DNA from: Pseudobutyrivibrio sp.
GTDB taxonomy: Bacteria; Bacillota_A; Clostridia; Lachnospirales; Lachnospiraceae
Direction: 5' to 3'
Assembly (NCBI GenBank): GCA_024691465.1
Contig: JAILNO010000031.1
Coordinates: forward strand, 1 to 23,126
Length of the DNA: 23,126 bases
In this document: piece after piece, positions 7,727 to 15,100 of the stretch
Position numbering within the stretch: position 1 is the first letter of the stretch
How the letters are laid out: each line of letters begins with the position of its first letter
Notes under the pieces: generated by a model
The model's database searches: none
What the model saw: the letters and a program-made list of their open reading frames with translations, nothing else
Told to the model about the DNA's origin: nothing
Position numbers and translations under genes: made by a program

Positions 7727-8722
7727 CTATCTATTGCCCTCGCAAAACCTAAATACTTCATTATAATACTCAACAATGGTATCGTCGGTTGCATTGAATA
7801 TCTCATGCTTGCTACCCTCGAAGCGCTTGATGGTGCAGGTGTCAATCTTGCTTGCAAACTCGTCCTGCGCCTCGTTCACTACCAACGTGTCCATCGATGC
7901 TTGCATTATTATAACAGGTATTTGCACTAAACAGGCGTTTTTAAGAATTTTTTTAGAAACATTAAACGCCTCCCTAGACCAGCTGTAGGTGCAACCATTG
8001 GTGCGATAGCGATTCTCACGCTCTCTCTCCTGGTATTGGAAAGTATATCTAGCCTTAGAAAGGGCAGAGCATCTAGGATATTTGAATATGTGATCATAAT
8101 CGTGATAACCTGGCAGGAATCTCTTAGCAAACAGAGGGCAGTATGAAAGGGCAATCAGTAGCTTAACCACCAGCTTGCTAGTACCTCCTGTGGATAGAGC
8201 TATCATAGGTGATGTCAGAATAGCTCGCTCAAACACCTTAGGATACTGCTCTAGGTACAGGGCTCCTATCCCGCCGCCCATAGAATGGGCGAAAAGTATG
8301 AGACGCTCAGTAATACTCTCTGGACGCACTATCTTGTCAATGAACTCATTGAAGTCACTGACATAATCCTCGAACCTATTCACATGAACCTTATAATAGT
8401 TGTCCACCTGCCTATCGGAGAAGCCATGACCCCTGTGCTCCATAATGAACACGGAATAGCCCATCTGATAGAAATAGTACATGGTCTCCATATACTTGGT
8501 GGTAAACTCACAGTAGCCATGGGATATGACCACAGTAGCCTTCTCATCAGTCCTTATCAGGCTCTGATAGTGAAGCTTAAGTCCATCCTTATTAGTGAAG
8601 TATCCATCATTAAGTTTGCTATCAATAAAAGGCAGGACTTCGCCTAGCATAGCCGAAGCGAAATCCTGTTCCTTAATAAAAATCTCTTCGAATGTCATAG
8701 TATTAGTCCCAATTGTATCCAT
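7727..8722 (-). CDS. Alpha/beta hydrolase, lysophospholipase / monoacylglycerol lipase type
   Basis: A 331-residue serine hydrolase of the PldB-like group. It shows HGYCE (68-72, oxyanion region), the EHRGHGFSD stretch, the nucleophile elbow AHSMGG with Ser147, Asp278 (ASMDTLV) and His306 (GSKHEIF). No signal peptide is visible, so it is probably cytoplasmic or peripheral. Two starts are possible: ATG 8722 overlaps the phosphodiesterase gene by 20 bp, and ATG 8698 (MTFEEIF) comes just after that stop codon; neither has a strong ribosome binding site. Next to a glycerophosphodiester phosphodiesterase, a role in turning over lysophospholipids or monoacylglycerols is reasonable but inferred. Confidence 0.88.
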   Translation of the reverse strand: MDTIGTNTMTFEEIFIKEQDFASAMLGEVLPFIDSKLNDGYFTNKDGLKLHYQSLIRTDEKATVVISHGYCEFTTKYMETMYYFYQMGYSVFIMEHRGHGFSDRQVDNYYKVHVNRFEDYVSDFNEFIDKIVRPESITERLILFAHSMGGGIGALYLEQYPKVFERAILTSPMIALSTGGTSKLVVKLLIALSYCPLFAKRFLPGYHDYDHIFKYPRCSALSKARYTFQYQERERENRYRTNGCTYSWSREAFNVSKKILKNACLVQIPVIIMQASMDTLVVNEAQDEFASKIDTCTIKRFEGSKHEIFNATDDTIVEYYNEVFRFCEGNR

Positions 8723-9443
8723 TTACAATCTCAAGAGCCACGTCAGGATAATTGGTAATAATACCATCCAATCCCATCTGACAGGCCATATTGATATACT
8801 TCTTGGAATTGACTGTCCAAGTGTTAATCTTAAGTCCTAACTCATGGCAACGCTCCACATAATTAGGGTACTGTACATTGTAGAGTGCAGGATGAAGTGC
8901 CTCCACTCCATGGTCCCTGCCATACTCAGGCATGTCTAGTGTACCATCCATATATAGGAAGCCCGTGTGGGCCTCAGGATCCAGCTCCTGAACCCTCATG
9001 ATGCTATAGTGATTAAATGAAGAGTAGATAACTCTATCCTCCATATCGAATTCCTTAGTGAGCGCGATGATATCCTCCTCAATACCCTCGTAGAAGATGA
9101 TACCTGTCTTAAGCTCTATATTGATAGTGAGGTCAGTAGGCTTGATCAGCTCAAACACCTCTCTCATGGTAGGGATGTCCGCATGCTTGCACTCTGGATG
9201 AGTGGCATTGTAATTGTACTTGCGAAGCTCCTCTAGAGTATAGTCCTTGACATAACCCTTACCGTCTGAAGTCCTATCTATCTGCTCGTCGTGGATAACT
9301 ACCAACTGTCCATCCTTAGTCTTGTGGATATCAAGCTCAATTCCATCTGCCCCCATCTTAATAGCCTGCTCGAACGCTGGAATTGTGTTCTCTGGTAAAT
9401 ATCCGCTGGCACCTCTGTGTGCCCAAACCTTAGGTCTGTTCAT
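8703..9443 (-). CDS. Glycerophosphodiester phosphodiesterase
   Basis: This enzyme hydrolyses glycerophosphodiesters to glycerol-3-phosphate and an alcohol, using a metal ion in a TIM barrel. Visible motifs are WAHRGASGYLPENT (His9, Arg10), the metal ligands in DGIELDIH (Glu36, Asp38) and His51 in VVIHD, and the C-terminal NTWTVNS segment. I start it at ATG 9443 because AGAGAGGT lies seven bases upstream and the domain begins at once; the frame continues up to ATG 9536 with a basic 31-residue extension that lacks such a site. The 246-residue length is typical for a cytoplasmic GDPD. It sits between the MFS transporter and the lipase in one operon. Confidence 0.93.
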   Translation of the reverse strand: MNRPKVWAHRGASGYLPENTIPAFEQAIKMGADGIELDIHKTKDGQLVVIHDEQIDRTSDGKGYVKDYTLEELRKYNYNATHPECKHADIPTMREVFELIKPTDLTINIELKTGIIFYEGIEEDIIALTKEFDMEDRVIYSSFNHYSIMRVQELDPEAHTGFLYMDGTLDMPEYGRDHGVEALHPALYNVQYPNYVERCHELGLKINTWTVNSKKYINMACQMGLDGIITNYPDVALEIVNGYNWD

Positions 9444-9538
9444 TGTATTACCTCTCTTCTTAATACCACGCCAATTATATAATCTGACTCTAATATTCTT
9501 AAGAATCAATCTAGCTCTATAAAATCTCTGTTTCATTC

Positions 9539-10870
9539 CTAATCCATATCCTCAAAGGCCTCAAGTCCCCTCTTAGCCTCCACATTAGTATCTCCATGCT
9601 TAACGAATAGCATAGTGAAGAATGCAATAGCTGCAAAAATAGTGGCATAAGGGAACAGTGTCATATATCCCACATTCTTAAGTAACCATCCCGCCACTAT
9701 AGGAGTGACAATCTGGGCTGCCATGGAGAATGTATAATAATATCCCGTGAATCTACCTATATCAGAGCCCTTACACATCTCAACGACCATAGGCAGTGAA
9801 TTGACATTGATAAATGCCCAACCTATACCTACACAAGCGAATAGGAAGTATAAGAATGGTGAGAAACTAGGGTGTACAAGGGTGAATATGAATCCACCTA
9901 GGAAGCTGAGTCCCAATATGATAACACCCATCAATATGGTCTTCTTCCTGCCTATCTTAGAGGCCACAATACCAGATGGGACAAAGAATACGATTGCTCC
10001 AGCTGTGGCAACTAGCAGGCAAAATGACGCATCACCTAAAGCCATATTCCACATCCTGACAGCATAAGTAGTAAACCATGTCTCCATACCATTGTAGGCA
10101 ATGAACCACAGGGATACTGATATTAATAAGAAAACTAATGAGCGCTTAACATCTGCTGGCAATACTTCCTTACCACTCTCATCCTCAGTAGTGAGACTCT
10201 CCTCTGGATGAAGCAACTCATAATTCTCCACCTGCTTATTAAGAGCGATCTCATCTACAGTAATCATTACTATGCATAGAGATATAAGCATAATAAGTGC
10301 CACAATTATGAAAGCCATCATGTAATTGACATGCTCTAGCCCCTCTGTCTTAGACATAGGGTAGAGTATCTTAGCCACTGCAAGGAATATGATTCCTCCT
10401 ATAGCTCCCATTAAGTTGATGATGGCATTAGCCCTGGAACGAAATGGCTTGATAGTACAGTCAGCCATGAGAGCCACAGCAGGGCTCCTGTATGTACCCA
10501 TAGCCACGAGAAGTGCTCCTAATATACCTATGAATAGTACTTCCTTGCCAAGAGTAGGATTAGCGAAGTAGCTGTTATCAATGATTGGAAGCATAAGCAT
10601 CAGAATAACTGCTGCAATGGTTCCAAACAGGATGAATGGCTTCCTCTTACCTATCTTAGTGTGACACTTGTCAGAAAGAGCGCCAAAGAATGGTAGCAAG
10701 AATAGTGCAAGCACATTATCCATAGCCATAATCACACCAGACACCGTCTCATCCATGTGGAAAGTGCCAGTGAGAACCAGCGGAATAAGTGCATTGTACA
10801 TCTGCCAAAAAGCACAGATAGAAAGAAATGCAAAACCCATCTGCACTGTCTTAGAAATATTAAGCTTCAT
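9539..10870 (-). CDS. MFS transporter, SLC45/GPH-like
   Basis: A 443-residue polytopic protein with about 12 hydrophobic segments. The loop after the second segment reads GALSDKCHTKIGKRKPFILFG, a major-facilitator motif A variant typical of SLC45- and sugar-cation (GPH)-like carriers. The second half has a related loop, IVASKIGRKKTILMG. Substrate is not determined by these motifs; family members carry sugars, and the adjacent glycerophosphodiesterase raises the option of glycerophosphodiesters. GGGGGGA precedes the ATG, 25 bp after the SseB-domain gene stop. It is the second gene of the five-gene operon ending with clpX. Confidence 0.88.
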   Translation of the reverse strand: MKLNISKTVQMGFAFLSICAFWQMYNALIPLVLTGTFHMDETVSGVIMAMDNVLALFLLPFFGALSDKCHTKIGKRKPFILFGTIAAVILMLMLPIIDNSYFANPTLGKEVLFIGILGALLVAMGTYRSPAVALMADCTIKPFRSRANAIINLMGAIGGIIFLAVAKILYPMSKTEGLEHVNYMMAFIIVALIMLISLCIVMITVDEIALNKQVENYELLHPEESLTTEDESGKEVLPADVKRSLVFLLISVSLWFIAYNGMETWFTTYAVRMWNMALGDASFCLLVATAGAIVFFVPSGIVASKIGRKKTILMGVIILGLSFLGGFIFTLVHPSFSPFLYFLFACVGIGWAFINVNSLPMVVEMCKGSDIGRFTGYYYTFSMAAQIVTPIVAGWLLKNVGYMTLFPYATIFAAIAFFTMLFVKHGDTNVEAKRGLEAFEDMD

Positions 10871-10895
10871 AAAATTAGTCCCCCCAATTAGTTAA

Positions 10896-12176
10896 CTATG
10901 ACTGATATGCAATCATCTGCTCAGCATGTGCAGCAACTACATCATCTACAGCCTTAATCCTTCCCTTAATAGCGAACTCAATCTGGCTAACCTCATGAGC
11001 GATTGGATTGAGCTCCTTATATATAGCTTCCATATGAGGCTTCATCTCCTCTGGTGTAAGCTCCTTATTAAAGCCTAGGAGTAAAAGATAACGAACGATC
11101 TTAGTATCTTCTTCCACCTTAACAAGGAAACCAATTGAATCAATAATATCCTGGCTGCTTCCATAATCTGCAAGCTTAGCACGGATAGCCTTCGTCTCCT
11201 CAGTCTCTCTAGGTACGCCTAGTGCTATCTTCTTGCCTGCTGGGACCTTCTCCTCATGGATATTAGCTCCATCCTCCTTAGGGCCGAACTCGGCCTTGTA
11301 TCCAGGAGTGTTGACAATGGTATCCAGATAAGGGATTGGAAGTGTGCAAGGTACTGAGTTAAATGGATTAACCACGATACCATTGTATACATTGCCCCTC
11401 TTAAGCATTGCATAGATATCCTTGAATGCAAGGATCTGTGTATGAATCTTCTGGCCGTCCTTCATGAGGCCCTGCCACTTGCGAAGTGATACCCAGTCAG
11501 TGAATAGAGGAAATACCATGCTGTCCTTATCATCAGGTGTGCCTGTGAGCTTAACCTGTGACTTAAGCATATAGAAGCCTATCTTAGTGTCCTTCTTAAT
11601 AGTGGCTACACCATTCTCATTAAGCTCTGGATTGATATCCATCTTAATAGGAGTGATGAAGTGAGCGTGGCTAAGCCAGTATGCTAAAGAACCATGGAAT
11701 GCATTATCCTTACCATACTTAACTAAACCATTAATAATTCCTTCAAGTGCTGGATTCTCCACAGAGACCTTAGGATCTACCTGCTCCTGGGGCTTGATAT
11801 TAGTAATGATACTGAACTTCTTGATCTGAACATCATCAGGACAATTAAGCTGAAGTGAAACTGCTGTATCCTCAGCCTCGTCCACTATAACTGAGCGCTC
11901 CTCCTGCTGAGCCTCGACAGCCTGAATCTCACACTCTACTGGTGGCGTAGCAATCTGGCAGACATATACATGGTCTCCCTTCTTAAGCTTGCCTGCTAGA
12001 CTACCTGAGACTATACTTCCATTGCCATCAAGCATGGATGTAACACCCTCTACTATTACAGAAAAGCGTCTGCTATCGTCAATTTTATCTGTTACATCTG
12101 AATCCTCGATATTGAGAGTCTCTGATGTATTCTCTTCTACCTTAGATACCTTTTTCTTCTTGTCAAATAAACCCAT
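10896..12176 (-). CDS. SseB-domain protein with an EF-Tu domain-2-like N-terminal barrel
   Basis: A 426-residue soluble protein in three parts. Residues 1-35 are a Lys/Glu-rich tail. Residues 38-126 (FSVIVEGVTSMLDGNGSIVSG, then LKKGDHVYV and a final KKFSIIT) have the pattern of the beta-barrel domain 2 of translational GTPases (F-x-V-x-G-x-G-x-V-x-G, then L-K-x-G-D-x-V), but there is no GTPase domain. From about 140, two SseB-like segments follow: VFPLFTDWVSLRKW with NPFNSVPC, then a C-terminal domain starting KKIALGVPRETEE. SseB is named for enhanced serine sensitivity and its molecular role is unclear. AAGGAG lies upstream of the ATG. First gene of the operon. Confidence 0.8.
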   Translation of the reverse strand: MGLFDKKKKVSKVEENTSETLNIEDSDVTDKIDDSRRFSVIVEGVTSMLDGNGSIVSGSLAGKLKKGDHVYVCQIATPPVECEIQAVEAQQEERSVIVDEAEDTAVSLQLNCPDDVQIKKFSIITNIKPQEQVDPKVSVENPALEGIINGLVKYGKDNAFHGSLAYWLSHAHFITPIKMDINPELNENGVATIKKDTKIGFYMLKSQVKLTGTPDDKDSMVFPLFTDWVSLRKWQGLMKDGQKIHTQILAFKDIYAMLKRGNVYNGIVVNPFNSVPCTLPIPYLDTIVNTPGYKAEFGPKEDGANIHEEKVPAGKKIALGVPRETEETKAIRAKLADYGSSQDIIDSIGFLVKVEEDTKIVRYLLLLGFNKELTPEEMKPHMEAIYKELNPIAHEVSQIEFAIKGRIKAVDDVVAAHAEQMIAYQS

Positions 12177-12223
12177 AACAAATTCTCCTTAAATCTACGT
12201 GTCGTCCAAGGGACGCTTTCTAT

Positions 12224-12252
12224 ATTATAATCGAAACCACCATAAAAAAAAA
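12224..12252 (-). promoter_or_regulatory. Promoter of the SseB-MFS-GDPD-lipase-clpX operon
   Basis: A perfect minus-strand TATAAT (12224-12229) lies 17 bp from a T-only -35 (12247-12252) that coincides with the T-run of the preceding terminator. The -35 is poor, so confidence rests on the -10. The roughly 40-nt leader contains a small CGTCC/GGACG stem before the ribosome binding site. Confidence 0.55.
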
Positions 12253-12277
12253 CCTCCCACACCTATGTGTGGAAGGT
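12244..12277 (-). terminator. Intrinsic terminator of the zinc-ribbon operon
   Basis: An 11-bp stem with one G-U pair (arms ACCTTCCACAC and GTGTGGGAGGT on the minus strand), loop ATAG, then nine T. It begins 13 bp after the stop codon of the 12291-13643 gene. Confidence 0.93.
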
Positions 12278-12290
12278 ATTATCAATCTAA

Positions 12291-13643
12291 TTATTGATCA
12301 TCTGCAAAATTACTTGTGATATTATATCTGCCGCTCTCAGCGTAGTAAGATAATGAATCATCCATGACTGTCCTGCACTCCTCATATGACTCGTAACCAT
12401 AGTAACGGAAGCTATCACCGAATGTGCTCTCATATGTTAATGAGTCATAAACTGGAGCATATACATATGAAGCTGCGCACTTGCCATCCTCATTGATAGA
12501 TACATCAGAAGCCTCTACATATGAATAATATGTAATAGAATCTGTATCTCCATCATCGCCAGTTAAATCAACTGTACACTCAAATAATAAGTATACATAG
12601 TTACCACCTGTAGCATCGTCCATAGTCATTACATATGCGCCCTTGTAAGCAGCATTGTTCCATGTCTCCTTGTCAGAGAGATTAGCATCATCCTCTAACT
12701 CAGTAGCACAATCAGCAATTACATCAGCAAGGCCGTCCTCTGTAAGCTCATCAGCAGTTGCAACATACTTACCAAGACCCTCAACTGTGTACTCCTTCTC
12801 CTTAGCAGAAGCAATCATACCATACTCAGAAGCTGTGTACTCATTGAGATCTTCCTCATCATAGTAAGGAGCGAATGTAACTGTTACTGTATCGCCCTCT
12901 GATAAGTTGTAAGATGGATCGGTTGAAAATGAGAAATCATCATAGATATCATCCTCGCTGGTAACCTCTACATTGGCCTCACCAGAACCATCAATACCTG
13001 TAAATGTAACTGTAACAGCCTCGAATGGATCGAATGTCTTAACTTCCTCAAGATCCTCTACCTTATGCTTAGAATCCTCTGCCTTAATAGTAACGCCGAA
13101 CTTCTTCTTGATTGACTTAGTCTTAACCTTCCAAGAAACAGTTACCTCATCACCATTAGAAAGCTCTGTTGAAGGATCAACCTCATACCTGATCTTACCA
13201 CTGAGCTCATCCTGCATGTAGTCACCCTCTGTATAGTAGAAGCCGAAATCATCATCCTTCTCAAGCTTCTTCTTATCCTTGAAGTTAGCCTTCTCGTATA
13301 AGTCTTCCCAGAAAGTCTCATCAAGCTCTACTGTAGCTGTACCCATGGTATCATAACCATCGAATTCAACAGTAATATAATCATTAACATTAATAGTGTG
13401 ACTAGCCTTGTATAAGAAGACACCCCCTACGATTGCTGCTACGATAACTACTGCAATAATTATCCAAGCAATAACAGGAACCTTCTTAATTCTCTCACCA
13501 AGACTAATCTTAGGAGCTGCTGGAGCTGCTCCCTGCTCTGGAGTAAATCCAGGAGCTACCTCTGGTGCGCTCTGTTTCGCACCGCAATTAGTACAGAATA
13601 CTGCACCATCCTCTAACTGAGTTCCACAATTCTCACAAAACAT
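12291..13643 (-). CDS. Zinc-ribbon, single-pass membrane protein with tandem extracellular beta domains
   Basis: The 450-residue product opens with a CxxC...CxxC zinc ribbon (Cys3, 6, 17, 20), followed by a Pro/Ala linker, one transmembrane helix (about 55-78) and a large acidic outside part. The outside part holds at least two related repeats: each starts with TVEFDGYD or VTVTFTGIDGSG, continues with G-x-A-x-V, and ends with L-S/N-G-D-x-V-T-V. The C-terminal 150 residues are rich in Tyr, Asp and Ser with no motif I recognise. Similar zinc-ribbon/TM/beta-repeat proteins are common in Lachnospiraceae, but I know no assigned function. GAGGAG precedes the ATG; the paralogous zinc-ribbon gene ends 15 bp upstream. 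Confidence 0.85.
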   Translation of the reverse strand: MFCENCGTQLEDGAVFCTNCGAKQSAPEVAPGFTPEQGAAPAAPKISLGERIKKVPVIAWIIIAVVIVAAIVGGVFLYKASHTINVNDYITVEFDGYDTMGTATVELDETFWEDLYEKANFKDKKKLEKDDDFGFYYTEGDYMQDELSGKIRYEVDPSTELSNGDEVTVSWKVKTKSIKKKFGVTIKAEDSKHKVEDLEEVKTFDPFEAVTVTFTGIDGSGEANVEVTSEDDIYDDFSFSTDPSYNLSEGDTVTVTFAPYYDEEDLNEYTASEYGMIASAKEKEYTVEGLGKYVATADELTEDGLADVIADCATELEDDANLSDKETWNNAAYKGAYVMTMDDATGGNYVYLLFECTVDLTGDDGDTDSITYYSYVEASDVSINEDGKCAASYVYAPVYDSLTYESTFGDSFRYYGYESYEECRTVMDDSLSYYAESGRYNITSNFADDQ

Positions 13644-13658
13644 TATAATCTCCTCTAA

Positions 13659-14384
13659 TTACCATAAGCTAGACAAAGCGTTTGAAAACATTTCCTCAAC
13701 TAAGTCCATAATCTTGTTATATCCGATTGCAACACATACAAGTGTAATGATAGTTGTTGCAATGAAAAATACGTTCATAGCCTTAACAACTGAATTCTTG
13801 ATAACAGTTCTGAATGCAAGGAATGAGTATACTGCGTCAACAACAATCCATACTAAAAGAACTGTAAATGCACCAACAACAAATGACATCTTAGAGAAAA
13901 TGAATACTAAGATAATTGCTATTGTGCCAGCAATAGTAGTTGCACTGAATAATCCGAATGCGTTATTGAAGCTGCCCTCTGTATCCTTAACTAAGAATGC
14001 TGCAAAAGCAAATACTGCCTTGATTGCAACAAGAGCTACTGCCAAAGCAAGACCTACTAAGAATGGTGAATCAACACCCTCAAATAATAGGCCAAAGAAA
14101 AGGAATGCAACAATTGCATAGATTCCAAGGAACACATACTGTGCTACCTGAGATGTGGATGCATATACCTTTCCAAATAATTCTACTGGAGATGTAAAGA
14201 ACTTCTTAAGTACATCAACCATTTCTGCCCCAACATTAGATGCTACTGCCTTAACCTGATCAGCCTGTACTGACTGAACCTGTGGCTGTGGGTTAGCTGC
14301 TGCGGCTCTAGCTGCCTGAGCTCCCTCACAGTTACACTGCTGACCATCTTCAATCTGTGATCCGCAATACTTACAAAAAGCCAT
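13659..14384 (-). CDS. Zinc-ribbon multi-pass membrane protein (Yip1-like topology)
   Basis: I start it at ATG 14384 (MAFCKYCGSQIEDG), where GGGAGGAC lies upstream; the frame extends 33 codons further to 14483 through A/T-rich promoter DNA and that part is unlikely to be translated. The N-terminus is a zinc ribbon, Cys4-x2-Cys7 then Cys17-x-Cys19, the second pair tighter than usual. A Gln/Ala linker (about 20-60) leads to five or so hydrophobic helices in the remaining 170 residues. This resembles Yip1/DUF membrane proteins of Firmicutes with unknown function. It is cotranscribed with the 12291-13643 gene and divergent from mscL. Confidence 0.82.
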   Translation of the reverse strand: MAFCKYCGSQIEDGQQCNCEGAQAARAAAANPQPQVQSVQADQVKAVASNVGAEMVDVLKKFFTSPVELFGKVYASTSQVAQYVFLGIYAIVAFLFFGLLFEGVDSPFLVGLALAVALVAIKAVFAFAAFLVKDTEGSFNNAFGLFSATTIAGTIAIILVFIFSKMSFVVGAFTVLLVWIVVDAVYSFLAFRTVIKNSVVKAMNVFFIATTIITLVCVAIGYNKIMDLVEEMFSNALSSLW

Positions 14385-14454
14385 TTTAATGTCCTCCCTT
14401 TTGTTAAAAATTCTACGAGTTTTATTTTCCCAAATATTCGTTTTAAAATCAATA

Positions 14455-14483
14455 TTTATAACTATTTTCCATAAAATAACCAA
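14455..14483 (-). promoter_or_regulatory. Promoter of the zinc-ribbon operon
   Basis: On the minus strand TTGGTT (14478-14483), 17-bp spacer, TATAAA (14455-14460). The surrounding 14400-14530 region is very A/T-rich, as for an UP-element-like context. Leader length is about 65 nt. Confidence 0.65.
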
Positions 14484-14531
14484 ATAATTTAAAATTTTTT
14501 AATTTAAATTATATTAATATTGCTTAATATA

Positions 14532-14560
14532 TTGCTTATAAATCCACAAAAAGCTAGAAT
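14532..14560 (+). promoter_or_regulatory. Promoter of mscL
   Basis: TTGCTT (14532-14537), 17-bp spacer, TAGAAT (14555-14560, five of six). The predicted leader is about 40 nt and ends in the strong GGGAGG site of mscL. The mscL and zinc-ribbon promoters are back to back, about 50 bp apart. Confidence 0.6.
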
Positions 14561-14608
14561 AGAGAAAGACAAAAAACCTATTTAATTTATTAAAAAAGGG
14601 AGGTTTAT

Positions 14609-15055
14609 ATGAGTAAAAAGAACGGTTTCATTTCAGAATTCAAGGAATTTATTCTTCGTGGCAATGTCATGGATATGGCAGTCGGTGTTATCGTAGGCGG
14701 TGCTTTTACAGCTATCGTAACTTCACTTAACGAGGATATCCTCTCACCTATCTTAGGAATCTTTGGCGGTACTGATTTCTCAGAGCTTAAGGTTACACTT
14801 GGCAGTGGTGAGGCTGCACCAGTTCTTACCTATGGTAATTTCATCACAGCTATTATCAACTTCTTAATTACAGCATTAGTTATCTTTTGCATTATCAAGG
14901 GCATCAACAAGGCCAGCAATAAAGCTGCTGCTCTCCTTAAGAAGAAGGAGGCTGAAGAGGAAGCTGCTGCACCTACAGAGAAGGAATGTCCTTACTGCTT
15001 CAGCAAGATCAATATCAATGCAACTCGTTGCCCACACTGTACTTCAGAATTATAA
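14609..15055 (+). CDS. mscL: Large-conductance mechanosensitive channel with C-terminal zinc ribbon
   Basis: MscL forms a homopentameric inner-membrane channel that opens under membrane tension and releases solutes during hypo-osmotic shock. The N-terminus MSKKNGFISEFKEFILRGNV, the glycine-rich first helix (MDMAVGVIVGGAFTAIV, residues 21-37) and the second helix (about 78-98) are typical. After a Lys/Glu/Ala-rich stretch (110-124) the protein ends with a zinc ribbon, Cys127, 130, 141 and 144 (CPYC, CPHC), which proteobacterial MscL lacks but some Firmicutes versions have. GGGAGG precedes the ATG. It converges on the EAL gene with a shared terminator and is divergent from two other zinc-ribbon membrane proteins. 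Confidence 0.96.
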   Translation: MSKKNGFISEFKEFILRGNVMDMAVGVIVGGAFTAIVTSLNEDILSPILGIFGGTDFSELKVTLGSGEAAPVLTYGNFITAIINFLITALVIFCIIKGINKASNKAAALLKKKEAEEEAAAPTEKECPYCFSKININATRCPHCTSEL

Positions 15056-15066
15056 TTGCATTATTA

Positions 15067-15100
15067 AAGGGACTATCACTTAGTGATAGCCCCTTATTTT
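15067..15100 (+). terminator. Bidirectional terminator between mscL and the EAL gene
   Basis: A stem AAGGG-x-CTATCAC / GTGATAG-x-CCCTT with one internal A-C mismatch and a TTA loop, followed by TTATTTT on the plus strand. On the minus strand the T-rich tail is weak (TTTAATAAT), so it probably serves mscL best. It overlaps the last codon region of the EAL gene by two bases. Confidence 0.8.

Noticed and set aside
9444..9536. 31-codon basic N-terminal extension of the glycerophosphodiesterase
   Set aside because: The internal ATG 9443 has a good ribosome binding site and the HRG motif begins at residue 9, as in the family. The extension cannot be fully excluded because its ATG nearly abuts the MFS stop.
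14385..14483. Upstream extension of the zinc-ribbon gene (33 codons)
   Set aside because: It crosses the predicted promoter, has no ribosome binding site, and the zinc ribbon begins right at ATG 14384 behind GGGAGG.
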